A DNA stretch of 64,000 nucleotides from Strongylocentrotus purpuratus (lineage: Eukaryota; Echinodermata; Echinoidea; Camarodonta; Strongylocentrotidae). Where the stretch lies: contig NW_022145607.1 of assembly GCF_000002235.5 (NCBI RefSeq), positions 41,170,788 to 41,234,787 on the forward strand, written 5' to 3'. Below the pieces are notes generated by a model. That model was not told where the DNA came from, ran no database searches, and saw nothing but the letters and a program-made list of their open reading frames with translations. The position numbers were made by a program, and so were the translations under genes. Below are positions 1 to 12,791 of this stretch, one piece after another; position 1 is the first letter of the stretch; each line of letters starts with the position of its first letter.

Positions 1-945
1 GACCTGGCAACACCACCATCAGGAAGCAAAAATGTGTATATCACTTACAAAGTGTGTGTTTAGCGTTGGAATCTTATACACACTAAATGGTCGCGGAATG
101 GTTCGCATTGTGCGATGACTGAAGATAGCGACAAAAGAAAACGTTCGCTATTGATCATGTGATATAAAAGGAGGACAACGCCACACGGTGACCGGTTATT
201 GCAGCGTGAATAATTGCCATTGTTTGAGTGTGTTGAAGTTTTATTGGTGGCGTATTGTTCGCACTGTGGCTTTTTTGGCGTCCTTTTACCCTCGTGTCTT
301 TGGTAAATCGTTCTAGTATAAAATTGATTTGTTGAATCGTATTATTGCTGCATTATCGCGTGTCTGTAACTTGCATGATACACGCATTCGCATTTATTAT
401 TTCGAGAAGAGTTAGGCCTTCCATATGATCTTGCCATGATGTTAAATGTACATTGTATTTGTTAGTTGGCTTTTTTTCCTCTCGAATGACTGAGTATTCT
501 TCAAAGTTTATACGAATTATGTAGATTATTTGCGAACATTAATTATTAATAACGAAATTAATGAAATATTGCGAAAACAAAAAACAAAAAACAAAAAGTA
601 AAGGCATATGCTGCTATCATTGCTGAGTGCCTGAAAAGTATGATGGGTCTACATAATACAAGCCAAGGTGTTAGAGAGGAGATCACATTGATTGAGGACA
701 TAATTTCAATTACAGAATCAATGATAAAGGTAATTATATTGATAAAAAGATTCCATTGTAAGAAAGAAAATAAGCTTTAGGCAGGAACACCAATGAGAAC
801 AAAGTTTTTTTTCTCTCTCATTCTCTCTCTCTCAAAAGTTAGAGTAGCATAAATTGAGGCTACCCTTTTCCTGGAATTCTTCAATACAGCTATTTCATAA
901 AAATCAGATAAGGAAATAATATATCTTTGATAGAAGTCCCCGTCT
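1..945. other. No gene recognised; isolated TATA-like motif
   Basis: I see no coding exon or known repeat here. A clean TATAAAAG motif lies at 163-170, followed by moderately GC-richer sequence to about 300, so a promoter for a plus-strand transcript is possible. No open reading frame or splice donor supports it. A short A/C-rich run is at 575-597 and a small CT run near 810-835. Confidence 0.25.
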
Positions 946-959
946 TTGTTTTTTTACTT

Positions 960-1347
960 CCTGTTTTTCTCAAGTCGATTATTTGATTCCACCCTATTAT
1001 TCTCTGTCTTTCTCCCTAGCTGTCTTTTCTTTACTACCACCATATTATTTTCTTCTCTCTGTTCAGCTGTCTCTCTCTCTCTCTCTTTCTCTCTCAACTC
1101 TATTTTTATCTCTCTCCTATCCACTTCTCTCTTTATCTATCTCTCTCTCTCTCTTCTCGTCATCTCTCCTTTTCTATTTTTTTTTAACTTTCTTTTCTCT
1201 ATTTCTCTCTCCTCCCCCTCTTTCTCACCTTTACATATTTTCTCCCTCTCTCTTCCTCATCTCTCTCTTTTTTTCTATCTGTTTTTAATCTCTCTCCTCT
1301 CTCTCTCTCTCCCTCCCTCTTCCTCCTCTCTCTCTCTCTCCCTCCCC

Positions 1348-1383
<36 letters not shown>

Positions 1384-1384
1384 T
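960..1384. repeat. CT-rich microsatellite block
   Basis: About 420 bp of interrupted (CT)n/(TC)n with T-rich spacers, ending in a run of C and a pure (TC)n near 1360-1383. The long reading frames across it encode only Ser/Leu/Phe or Arg/Glu low-complexity strings and are not genes. Confidence 0.9.
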
Positions 1385-2089
1385 GTTAATCAACACACAG
1401 AGAGGTGTCTGTACAGTCTAGGCTATTTATTGCCCTGCACCCTTGCATGAATAGTGAGCGGGTCACCACCGGGCTACATCCACCTTCGATGTGACCTCAA
1501 TCCCAGCCCAATGAGAAGAAGGGGGCAGGGTCGATGCTTATCCTTTATTCTACTAGTAACTAGAGTAAAGAAAAATATGAACAAATAATGATTCCATCGG
1601 ATCCGAACTAACAAACGCTCTACATGACATGATCAAAACCACATAGCTAATGTTTCATCAATTTGGGGACACGACTGTCTTTTGTTTATCAATCGTTCAT
1701 GCAATCATTTTCCCTTTCATTTGTTTTCATTCATTTGAATAAACCAAAACCTTATAAGAACAATAAGACCAGTATATCCACCAATAATTTACCAACAAAT
1801 TAAAATATGATTCGATTTTTTATTAATACATTGATTTCATTGCTTATTTATTGTAGTTTTTTTAAAAGAGGATAGCAGTTTCAGTTACAAAGCTGCTCCC
1901 CACAATGGCCCTATTGGTCTAGATTTAGTATACATGTATATACAATGTTATTAAAGACTGAAATTATACAACAAATTTGCTAAGTTCTATACACATGTAC
2001 CAAATAAGGATTTTAAGACAACCGAAATTTAATTTATCAATAATGAAAGTGAATTCAAAGAATTCGTTGAAAAATACCTACTAATATAC

Positions 2090-2160
<71 letters not shown>

Positions 2161-5100
2161 ATAAGCTTTAAAATAAGCATTATTAGAGAGAAGAAAATCA
2201 TATCAAATTTTGCACTTTAAGAAGGCTTCAACAAATTCTTCATTTGGATTTATGAATCGTACCCAAAGATTTATACTCAAAATAGCATTCTCTTTGCATG
2301 TAGAGGTGGAATTTCTGTTATAAAGAAGCGTTTCATCAAAGTGAAGGAGATTGTTGAGAAAAGAAATAAATAATGTATAAAGATGTGTTGTTTCAAACAG
2401 GAATACTCGAGCGGTAATACGTTTTTCAAGAGTATATATAAAAATATATTACATGTATATTTCTTTCATTGTTAAAATGAACAAAAGCAGAAGAAAATAA
2501 ATGATACTTTGACTTGAATTTAATAAAGTTAAAACATATATGAAGCAAAAGATCGAGAAAGAAAAAAAGGAATCTTAAACTGAGCAAGTAAAATGAGCGG
2601 GTAAAGTCAACAATTTTTTATTTTTTTAAACAGAATATTAGAAGAAGAAAGTAAACTTTGTATCTACATTTTAGGTGTAGACTGGATTGATTTATATGAC
2701 ACTCTTTAGACAGTGAAAGAGAAAAGAAATAAAAAGCAATATCATTACTTCTACTGACTTTAAGAGGTATTTTATAATTATGTGCATTATTCCAAAAAGT
2801 ACACTGCCGCAAGAACATCGCATCTACCCACACATAACTGGATTTGATGTGTTTTTTTGTTGTTGTTGCGGTTAAAACCTTAAAAACAAAAGGGCGTGGC
2901 AGTGGAGCGGTCTCCCTCTCCACCCCTTCTCTCCCCCTCTCTCTTTCTTTCTCTCTGACTTTGTGATCGCCAGTCGGACCGTACATAAATCTTGGTTCCA
3001 AAAAGTCTGATGATGGCGCCATATGCAACAAGGGGAAGACGTAACCAAAGGGTCATTTCACATAAAAAATATAATTTGTTAGAATACATATTAATGACAA
3101 GACACAAACAAAGTTCATGTACATTATCTGTTTTCAGATTGTTCGTGCTCATTCTCCTGATTCCATAGTAAATGGAGCAGTAATAAACGTAGGCCTAAAT
3201 CGTGTAAACGTATTATTGGCGATATATAAATTTGGCTTGAAATGTTGTTATAGACATCATTTTAAGAATACTTCTTTCTAATGAAAGAAGATTATCTAAC
3301 GATATTTGTAAATCATTTCTTAATTAGATTACAATCTTACAGAACGCATTTTACTCATTTCACTGATATACTCTGCAAAAAAGTTATTAATTACTTATTG
3401 TCCCATGATCTGATGGTGAAGCCTTTCTATGTGTCTGACTATTTGTCGAAAAAGAACAAGTTCAGTTTTGAATGTAAAGAGGGCCTTATACCTTAAAGAG
3501 TAATGCCCGGGGCTATTCCTCCAGTCCTGTAAAGATGCTTTCTGCTAGAGTTGCTACCAAATTTGACCTTTCCCCGGCGACTTTTGTTCTCCCACCCCTC
3601 TCTCTAACGCCTCTAAAAGAAGGGCAGGAAAAGGACGCAATCGATCGGGAAAATACGAGACAAGAAGTTGAAATATAGATAAACAAGGGGGCAGATTCTC
3701 ATGAATAGAGTTAATTTTAAAGATTTAGATTTTGTGTGTTTATTCTGTAAAAGAAATATCAACTGGCAGATTCTCAAAGTTTGTTGGAAAGGTGGTATGA
3801 GGGTGATAGGGGGTTAAGGGACACATATATTAACTTATTACACAAATTATCATCTTGCAAATAAAATTCCCACTTTTCCGGCGTTACACGGTTTACAACT
3901 CAAACGTTAATCATTCACTTTAAACAAAAATGACAACGAAATAAAAGAATAAAATACAAACAAAAACAAAGCAGCAACATAAAAACAAGCAAAAAAATGA
4001 TAATAAAAAAAAAAAAACTTTTAGAAACCTTAATGATAAGGCGTACAAAACCTAAAATAAACAATTAAAGATAAACTCCAGTTCTGGTAAAAAGAAGAAA
4101 ATTAATTCTCACAGAATCAAACGAAACTTACTCTGAATGTTCAAGTAAATGACATGTGCTAAACAATTTTGGAAGAAAATGTATACTGGCTGAGTAATGA
4201 GCATAGAAAGACAAGGAAATCAAGGTAGTACTAGCCCCGACACCGTGTGTGTTGTCCCTTTCTGTGTACAGTGCTTGTTATTTTACCAAGACTCGGCCAA
4301 ATTTATGATGATTTTGATGACTCCAGAACCTTGCAGTGCACACCAATACATACATGCTACATGATCAACTGTTTCTGCTCCATTCCACACCTTTTCTTTC
4401 ACAATGCAATCGCATTACCAGAACTGGAGTTTATCTTTAGATACATGTACATCGCTTGAATGGTCATTTCATGGTATAAAATTGTTTTATTTATCAAATA
4501 CCAGTTTCTTTGTATCAATCGTCCCCTGTTATCTGACCAGGAAACAGATGATCAATCACTTTATTATTGACAGCTTTCTAAATTTTTGACCAGTGATTGG
4601 AGAGTACATTTGACAAAAAAAAAGTATGGATCTTTTTGTCGCGTAAAAGAAAAAGACTGAAGGAATATGACATTTCTTATCATATTCCTCCTTAGATATT
4701 ATTTGCTGTTACCTGGTCACTAAACGAATAAATCAGAGGAGAAATTAAGTTTTAAAGAATTAAAATCCACTGCCAAGTTAATCGTTCAGGTCTAGCGACA
4801 TCAAATATTTACAAAAGGTAATTGAATGAAATGTTATTTTACTTATATTTGTTATCATATTTGAAGAGATTCTTGTTTCACCATGAAGCCAATACATTCC
4901 TACTTAGCCCATATTTAGAGCTCAGGAACCATGGGATACATACAACGAGGAAAGATGGGAAAGATGGGGAAGGGGAAGGGGAGGAAGAGAGAACACTGCA
5001 CTTCAATTTTACTTCGTCTAACTTCTTGTCCCGCCCCAAGCATAATTTCAATACCTCTCCAAATTGCCCATGGAAGTGGAAAAAAGTATCGTGTACAGAA

Positions 5101-5679
5101 ATTGACTGCGGCTTGCCGTGCGATAAACATCTCGTTTATTGAATTGGTGGCAATTCAGAGAAACGCTTCTAAAGATAGAAGATCAAAAGTTACCCAAACA
5201 CCACCCCAACCGCAAATTTGTGTCGTTTTTTCATTTATCGGATCGTGATAATTATGATGGGGATACGCCACTCGACGCTTGGGGCAGCGCCATTTTGACC
5301 CATCTCGCCACTCAAGCCGTGCCCCTTTTGAATATCTAATTAGGTAATGGTTGATTGATGTTTTTCACCAATTAGCCGGACCGGGTGTATATGGTGTATA
5401 AGTGTCTGGTGGGGATGATAATAACAGGGGATTGTTTTGCACTATGTAGAGGGTAAAGTCTGTACTCTGGTAGACATGACTACATCCGGTCCTCAGTGAA
5501 GCCCCCTAAGGCAGCGGAAGAAGGTGTGGTCAGCCTGGTTTCATGACCGTTAGAAGACACATTTTAAGACAATGGTTATTATTTTTAAGAAGGATTTTTT
5601 TTTTAGAGGGAACTGCCTCACATTAACGGTTTGAAAATAAGACAGGGTATGCCGATTCGGCTTTTACACTTCTAATAAT
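1385..5679. other. Intergenic stretch without recognised genes
   Basis: No gene, RNA gene or intact element recognised. It contains an (AT)n microsatellite at about 2087-2157, a short CT-rich run at 2910-2955 and several A-rich runs (for example 4003-4016). Short open frames at 2618-3152 and 4822-5339 show no domain, no codon constraint that I can see and no plausible splice context, so I treat them as chance. Confidence 0.6.
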
Positions 5680-6030
5680 GATGATAATAATATTCTTGAT
5701 TTATAAAGATGTCTCTAGGTACTGTACAGAAATTTTAACTTGGCCATTGAATTCAAGCTTGCCCGCATACAATGTATTCTCCACTCCCTGAGGAGCATTC
5801 CCAGCAGGCGCCATAACAAAAGACGCCGCACAATGTAGAACAAACTAAATTGATTTTCGCATCGTATAGGCCTACTGGGTGGGTACCCATTTTAACAGCT
5901 GGGTGGGAAGAAGCAATGTGATAAAATGCCTAACTTAAGGTCATAATAGCTATGTCGGGGATCGAACCCAGCTCCGCATCCCCAGTCAACCGTTCAAAGA
6001 ACTCGACATCGACCTCTCAACATTCGATAT
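5680..6030 (-). repeat. Relic tRNA-derived SINE (minus strand)
   Basis: Related to the SINEs at 27385 and 36197: it shares the block reading CCGCATACAATGTATTCTCC, then a TCCCTGAGGAGCATTCC-like block, and ends with a box-B-like GGGATCGAACCCAG read on the plus strand (the tRNA head lies on the minus strand at about 5950-6010). Diverged and probably inactive. Confidence 0.55.
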
Positions 6031-6688
6031 AATGCACTATTATTTGTTCTTGACCCCAAACTAAACATACCCTTCCTTCGATGTGACGATGTGTATTTTC
6101 TATTTAAAGATAAATTTGAGTTGTGGTCATGCGATTGCATTATGAAAGAAACGTTGTGGAATCAATCAAAAAAGGTTGATCATCTAGCATATAAGTATTG
6201 GTGTGTACTGCAAGGTTCTGGAATTATCAAAATGATAAGAAATTTGACCCAGTCTTGGTAAAGTTACGAGTACTGTACACAGAGAGATGTATATGGGACT
6301 ACACAAACATGTAGCGAAAAAATCTGTCCCGATTTTTATGATGTTACATGCCTATATTAGAATATTAAGGCATTTAAAGAGCCATGCTTTTCAGGGAGCA
6401 TTTTTTAGCTGATGTTCTTCCACACTTGCATAATACAGTGATAACGCTCACAAAATATTTTTCACCTCTCCCCAGAACTCAACCTTCTCTTTAAATTGAA
6501 CATTCCATTCACCTATTTCTTGTAAATGATGAAGGATAATTCTTGAATTATCAGTTATTTCATGGGGATACCAATTAATTTGTATTTTACCTGTGTATGT
6601 GCTTGTAGATGTATAAATTTGTTTTTGATGCTGTTATTTGATTTATTCTTACCAAACAGGGCCTCATGGTAGACCACCAAATTGGTGA
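6031..6688. other. No gene recognised
   Basis: AT-rich anonymous sequence between a SINE relic and a fold-back transposon. I see no coding, RNA or regulatory signal. Confidence 0.5.
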
Positions 6689-7624
6689 TACACTGTCGCT
6701 CATAAAGGTGGAATATTTTTTTTATATTCCAATTTATGGAATTATTTTAAAAATAGTTTAAAAATAATAGATCTAGATAATAGTATACATTCTCAGATTT
6801 TATTGAATAATAATTTGCCAATGTGTGTTTTGCGTGACTGCTAAAGCATGTGTATGCTACTATGCTTATCAACTAGGGGACCTATGCCCTTAAGTCATAA
6901 ATGACAGTAATGAGGATTAATGCCCCCAAAAGGGCACTAATATAGCACATCGACACGGTTTTGATCCTGGGGCCTCACAGTTACGAGGCCATTGCTTTGT
7001 CACTGAACCATGACTGTACGCAGCGGGGGCTAGTGTAGGGGGCAGTTTCCATAAGTTAAACAAAACACAGAAAATGCAATAAATTTTCAATAATTTATTG
7101 CATTTAACCCCGGTGCCTAACATTAAACAAAAATCTGTGTGCCCATGCCTTGAGCCATAATGCATGGCCGTCCAGAGGATTTTTTTATGTTGGAGACCGG
7201 GGTAAAATGCAATAAATTATTGAAAATTTATTTGCATTTTCTGTTTTTTTTTTTAATTTATGGAAACTGCCCCCTACCCTAGCCCCCGCTGCGTACAGTC
7301 ATGGTTCAGTGACAAAACAATGGCCTCGTAACTGTGAGGCCCCAGGATGAAAACCGTGTCGATGTGCTTTATTAGTGCCCTTTTGTGGGGCATTAATCCT
7401 CATTACTGTCATTTATGACTTGAGAGCGTAGGTCCCCTAGTTAATAAGCATAGTAGCATACACATGCTTTAGCAGTTCCGCAAAACACACATTGGCAAGT
7501 TATTATTCAATAAAATCTGAGAATGTATACTATTATCTATATCTATTATTTTTAAATAATTTTTAAAATAATTCCATAAATTGGGGTAAAACTAAAATAT
7601 TCCACCTTTATGAGCGACAGTGTA
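6689..7624. mobile_element. 932-bp fold-back (Tc1/mariner-like) non-autonomous element
   Basis: Two long inverted arms, about 6691-7113 and 7198-7622, are near-identical reverse complements separated by about 84 bp. The outer ends read CACTGTCGCTCATAAAGG and its reverse complement. The dinucleotide TA flanks both ends (6689-6690 and 7623-7624), which fits the TA target duplication of the Tc1/mariner superfamily. There is no transposase reading frame. The arms include a shared GCCTCACAGTTACGAGGCC mini-palindrome. Family placement is inferred from TA and the CACTG terminus only. Confidence 0.8.
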
Positions 7625-7828
7625 TGTGCCACCCTGTATACATATCAGAAATAAATAAATAAATACATAATAAATACACAGAACTAGCATAAGCCTACAA
7701 CAGTGTAATGATGCCATAAAATCGTATAGCGAGAATAGCAATTGCGAAATCGTTTATAAGGCCAAATGCTAATTGGCTTTGATTAAAGATAGCAATTTTT
7801 AAAATATGTATCTTTATGTTATTGATAA

Positions 7829-8028
7829 TGAGTAGCGGTTCTAAGCTTTTAGTTCTATATTTATCTCATTTTATTTTATTATATTATCAGTATTTATCTA
7901 TTAATATTTTGGTTTTTTTTGTTTGGGGAGGGGGGGGGTGGCTCAAGCCCCAGGCACATGTAGAAACTGAATTCAAGAACCCCCCCCCCCCCAAGCCTCC
8001 CCAACTGTTCTTCTAGAGCCGCTTCTGG
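7829..8028. mobile_element. Short hAT-like MITE
   Basis: The left end reads GTAGCGGTTCTAAG and the right end, reverse-complemented, GAAGCGGCTCTAGAA. This resembles the GGCGG-type ends of many hAT MITEs. The interior holds G and C homopolymer runs (about 7922-7938 and 7981-7992). I could not define a clean 8-bp target duplication. Confidence 0.4.
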
Positions 8029-8033
8029 TAAAA

Positions 8034-11000
8034 ATGTCTTCCAGGTGTTTCTCTTGGCAGTAATGCGGTATCCACTTATTTATAAATGGCTGGTTAAGAA
8101 GTGGTTAATAAAAAAGTATAGGAAGAAAGGTTTCGTAATATCCACTAACAATGGTTCAAGTAAAGGTGTACTTGACAAATTTATGACCCTCCATCATGTT
8201 GGCTGATTCCCACGTAAAAATGAAGAGATATTGCACGAAAGTGCGATAAAATACTCAGATCATCACGAGCAGAAATAGGTTTCACAAGGGATAAAATATA
8301 ATGACACAATGGTGGCACTTCTTAAATAAGCGATTAACAAATCACAATTATTTCTTTGCTATAGACTCTGTAAAATTATCATTCATTGGCTGTGATTTAT
8401 CGTCGGCGATGTAATTAAAGTCTGGATTGTTCTTGAAAGAAATTCTCTTTACTTTTCAAAGAAATGTGTGAGATACAGATGAGACACATGACAAATGAGA
8501 ACGGCGACAGCATTTACACTCTTCTATACGAATGGCCAAGGGCGTCACAAAACTTAGAAGGAGGTAATATACAAATTCAAACAATTGGGAAGTGGGAATC
8601 TCATTTAACAGTCTGGTAAAAAAAAATCACAAAAATATTTCTTTCATTCTTTATCCTTTTATGCTAGCTTGCCTTTTTTGTGAACCTTTTGGGCTATTTT
8701 CTAGGCCAGTTTTCGTCAAATTGGTGCAACACAATTGCCCTAAAACTGAAAATTGTCGTTCGACGCCCCTACAAAATGATATTCTTTTAGGGTCAGAAGC
8801 GCTTTAGTGCCGATTAATAATCCAATTCATTGCATTGTGACGATTTATATTCATCTAAACTGTAGTTAAATAGTAATAATATAGTTGGGAGAATTTAGGT
8901 ATCGATCAGATCAGTTTTTCCCAATTGTTATCGTAAATAATTGTCTGTTTTCATTCAAGATTTCAGATTATCTTTAATTGTACATCTAGCATTGAAGTCA
9001 CGTTAGCACCATTTTCTCTCATCTTTACAATGTTACCAAGTCCCTTTGAAATAGAGGAAGTACTCGGGATTTATAAAAGAGTTGATATTGCACAAAAATC
9101 ATGTACAGCTTTTCTCTCGATATTAAAGTACAAGTCCACTCCAAAAATAACTTACTTTCAATAAAAGTAGAAAAATCAGACAAAACAATCAAAAAAAGTT
9201 TGAGCAAAATCGGATAACTTTTAAGAAAGTTATGTATTTTTGAAAAAGTGTGTAAAAACTATAGAACAGTGGAAATCACTACACGAATTGCCAATTCGGT
9301 TTTCAGTTTGTTACGTCATTTCCTCACTATTTTTAAATTGCTTCATATATTTAAATCCCATTAATTTCTCTTTTTATCCCCCAAAACTTGATTTTTCTAT
9401 CACTTTGCCCAGGTTAAATTATTTGTATCATATTGCGTGCATGACATTGCACAAAATCTTTTATGAACTTTGAAGAATTGATACTATTTTCCGAATATTG
9501 TATATTTATAATTATTGTTTTTTATATAAATAGTTTATAAAAAGTCACATTTTTCATGATTCAACTGAAAAAAAATACTGGAGGTGGTTGTATTTGTATT
9601 TTTTATAAATGACCCGATATGTAGTTGACCTAAAACTTGTATGATGGCCATCTGTTAGCTTACCAGTTTATAGTGATACATTAGTTGACATATTTGTGAT
9701 TTTCTTTGAATTTCACCTTTAAACATCGTTTTGTCATTGAATGCGATCACAAAGACTTTCAAAAAGTCAACCTTAGGCACTTTCAGTAGCCTTGTCCAAC
9801 ACTGGCGATATTCTGTAAGATAAATACCAACAGGATGATTCCTGAAGGTCAATGGAAAGGTGCGGTTAGAGGGTTTAAGGGGCGAACAAATTAATTGTAC
9901 AAATCATCTTGCAACTAAAGTTTCTCTTTTCCCAGCGTTAATTGCCAACGTTACCATGACGTATTGAATGATTTCTAAGAGATAAACAATAGTGAATTGC
10001 CCTTGAGAAAGTTGAGTTGATTTCTTGAAAGCCTTTGTAATCGTAGTGTTTCACTTATTTATTTTATACTTGGGAGATAGCTAGAACACCCTGAGCAGCA
10101 CGACTGTGGTTCTCCATAGGGGTCTACATCGCTCTATGGATGCACAAAGCTAAGAAGTTGTTGTGCACGACGCCTCCACCACAGTGATAGATCGAATACA
10201 GCGCGTCTATGGGGTCGTTCTTTTATTGACTGTCAGTTAAGACACTGCCATATTTACCAATCAGCTTCTGACTTGGCGTATCCTAGCTTTTCTGACCCTC
10301 GCTACTTTAAGACGTACCCCAAGGGTGTAGAGAAGGAGGGGGTCTCATCATTGAAACAATGTTATTGACTGAAAAGATTGCGATGAACTTATCCGCATTC
10401 TTTTGACTCTAGAACTAATGTCAAACAACGCTTGATCCCATCACAAGTACATGTCAATCTCCGGGGTTTGGAAGACTTTTTAGAGGTTGAAAAAGGTATA
10501 AGTACTTCTGAAAATTCAGGGTAGAAAAAGGACGCAAAATGAACATGATGTATTTTGTTCGATGGAAATCGGAAATTGCTAATTAACCGGGGCGATGTCG
10601 CGCATTTCGTCTGGACTAAAAGAAAGAATCTCAAAAAATAACAACAAAAACTAAACAAAAAAATTCCTCATAATAACCACAAAACAAATCTAAAACAAAA
10701 GCGAGAAAAAGGAAGAAGAAATAAAATCCAGAAAAAAACATGCGACCTGACTGATAAGGCCTTTTTGGTGTCAAAATGTTCACGTTGAAATCAAACTGAT
10801 TTTTTGGTTGATACCTTAGGCCTAAACGTTCGTTAACACAAAAGGTAAATTGGTTAGCGTTGTTAAAGTTGTTTAATTCTTGGTTAATTTACTAAAAAGG
10901 GGGACAATTGGAATATCTATTTGACCCCTTTCTTCCCCGACCTCACACATTTTCTGAGCGATTTTACCCAGGGTATATACAAGCAGACTCCCAGCCTAAC

Positions 11001-12404
11001 AGATCGCCTATCAGTCCACTTTCAACTCCAAACAAAACTGTAAATCAAACAAACGCTCGAAAACAGCTATTCATTGCAAAATTGTTATTACATAAAGAAG
11101 GCAATAAAAATCCATTGTGAGAAAAATGGAGGGAAGGATTTAATAGTCCGGTGGGGGTTGAGCCAAGACCGCGCTGGCTTTTGTCCGGGGAAGAAACGGC
11201 GGTGAAAGCCGAAAGCGTTCCGCTGGATTGGTACTAAAATAACAAACATGCTGGTCTATTGATGGGACTGACGTAGAACTACACCGTTTCTCCCTGGTGC
11301 AATATTTCTTCTTGGTTTCTTTTGGTTCGTTACACCAGTTCGCTAAACAGCATATCAAAGCACTCCTCACAAATCCATCGTACTGTGCACATTTTGAGTC
11401 AATCATGCGCGACATATTTGGGGCTTTTCCATACAAATATTAACATGAATTCGGCTTTTCAAACCAATTCAATTTTCTTTCATTTGTGTTACCTCTTCAT
11501 CCATGCCTTGGGTAATCATTGTGACTTGTTGAGTCAATTTGGAAGCTTTCATCTACCTCGCCTACTGATGTCATATTTTCACATCAGAAAAAGTCAAATT
11601 ATCCGTGGCATATTTTTGTTATTTGTCAAGTACTCGTGTTACCCAGCATGTGGGACTAATACGTTGATTGTTAGTCCAACTGTTCATATATCAGATTAGT
11701 GCATTCACATAATGATTCATGACGTTAAGCACGAAATGAAACTAGGAAAAAATAGACAAAGCAAAGAAAGAAATTAGGTTCAATGGCTTAAGGCGCAGAA
11801 TCAACTCTTTCTTTATGACATGCGATTTTTACAGAGAGTTTACACAATAGAATGTTTTCTTTTGCACAATGAGGGTGATTTGAAATGAATAGCATGCAAT
11901 GAATCATGAAAAGGCAACATGGTGAGGAAGGTTCGGGGTTCAATGCCTCCTAATGATGGTCTCCCGTGGATAGTCCTTGGTGTGACATCCACGGCCATGA
12001 CTTGAGGCGGGACCGTAAAGGATTCGATTTTATGGATGACTCGAGCAAAAAGTTCAGCTTGTATAGGAACGTTTTAAAAAAACCTGGTAAAACTGATTTT
12101 GGGGAGTGGCACTTTGAAATGGGCATTGAAACAAGCCGAGAAAAAAAGACTTTTTATAGATGCATTTGTGTATAGAAATTATTAAAACGGAATGACATGT
12201 TTTTAATAGGCCTGTACGAATATTGGAGCATTGCCAGGGGTGGTACCTTCCCACTCACCAATGAAAACAGTTGCACTCAGAAAGAGATGGGAAGACAAAC
12301 TTCTTCCTACGTTTGTAGACGAAATATTAGTGATAATCAAAATCATCAGTACCAATGCTGTTTTCCCGATGACCTTGCACTTATAATTGTCCCATTATAA
12401 CCAA
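8034..12404. other. Intergenic; no gene recognised
   Basis: No convincing exon. A likely dispersed repeat begins near 9120 with AAGTCCACTCC and an AGTTTGAGCAAAATCGG motif. Similar wording occurs in repeats at 19.6 and 60.8 kb. A weak box-B-like GGGGTTCAATGCC lies at about 11935. The remaining frames (10389-10658, 11140-11436, 11322-11699) show no family resemblance. Confidence 0.5.
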
Positions 12405-12530
12405 CTACCCATTTACATCTGGGTGGAGAGTGGCTTGCAAAAGGACATTAATGCCCGGCTCGGATTCGAACCCTCAATTCTTGGATTGAGAGTCAAGAGA
12501 ATTAACCACTATACCACAACACCTCTTCTG
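12405..12530 (-). repeat. tRNA-like SINE head (minus strand, 5' part only)
   Basis: Plus-strand text includes GGATTCGAACCCTC, the reverse complement of a tRNA box B (GGGTTCGAATCC), followed by AACCACTATACCAC, a degenerate box A region. The adjacent CCCATTTACATCTGGGTGG and AAGGACATTAATGCC match the SINEs at 36.4 and 54.1 kb. The 3' body and ATT tail are missing. Confidence 0.65.
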
Positions 12531-12705
12531 AAACTTCAATAATGATTTCAGATAAAGTTGATAGTTACAATATGCACGTTGCAATCACTTCATTTTGTAT
12601 AAAATTGTTTTAAATATAATGTGTTTAATTGTATATCAGACTTGAATCTATAATTAGATGGAAATGGAGAAAGCCCCTTCGATGTTAAACTTTGAATATG
12701 ATACG

Positions 12706-12744
12706 TATATATATATATATACGTATGTAACCCTCATCTATGCC

Positions 12745-12789
<45 letters not shown>
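12706..12789. repeat. (AT)n microsatellite
   Basis: Alternating AT runs at about 12707-12722 and 12749-12789, separated by a short ACGTATGTAACCCTC spacer. Confidence 0.9.

Positions 12790-12791
<2 letters not shown>

Noticed and set aside
946..1396. Long open frames of Ser/Leu/Phe or Arg/Glu
   Set aside because: They are translations of CT/AG microsatellite; the same happens at 23269-24134, 31274-31726, 37430-37784, 50476-50713 and 51844-52222 outside the real exons.
2618..3152. Overlapping minus-strand frames with WLRLPLVAYGAIIRLF
   Set aside because: Wording briefly suggests a coding exon, but it runs into a CT/GA low-complexity tract, overlaps another frame of similar length, and matches no family I can name.
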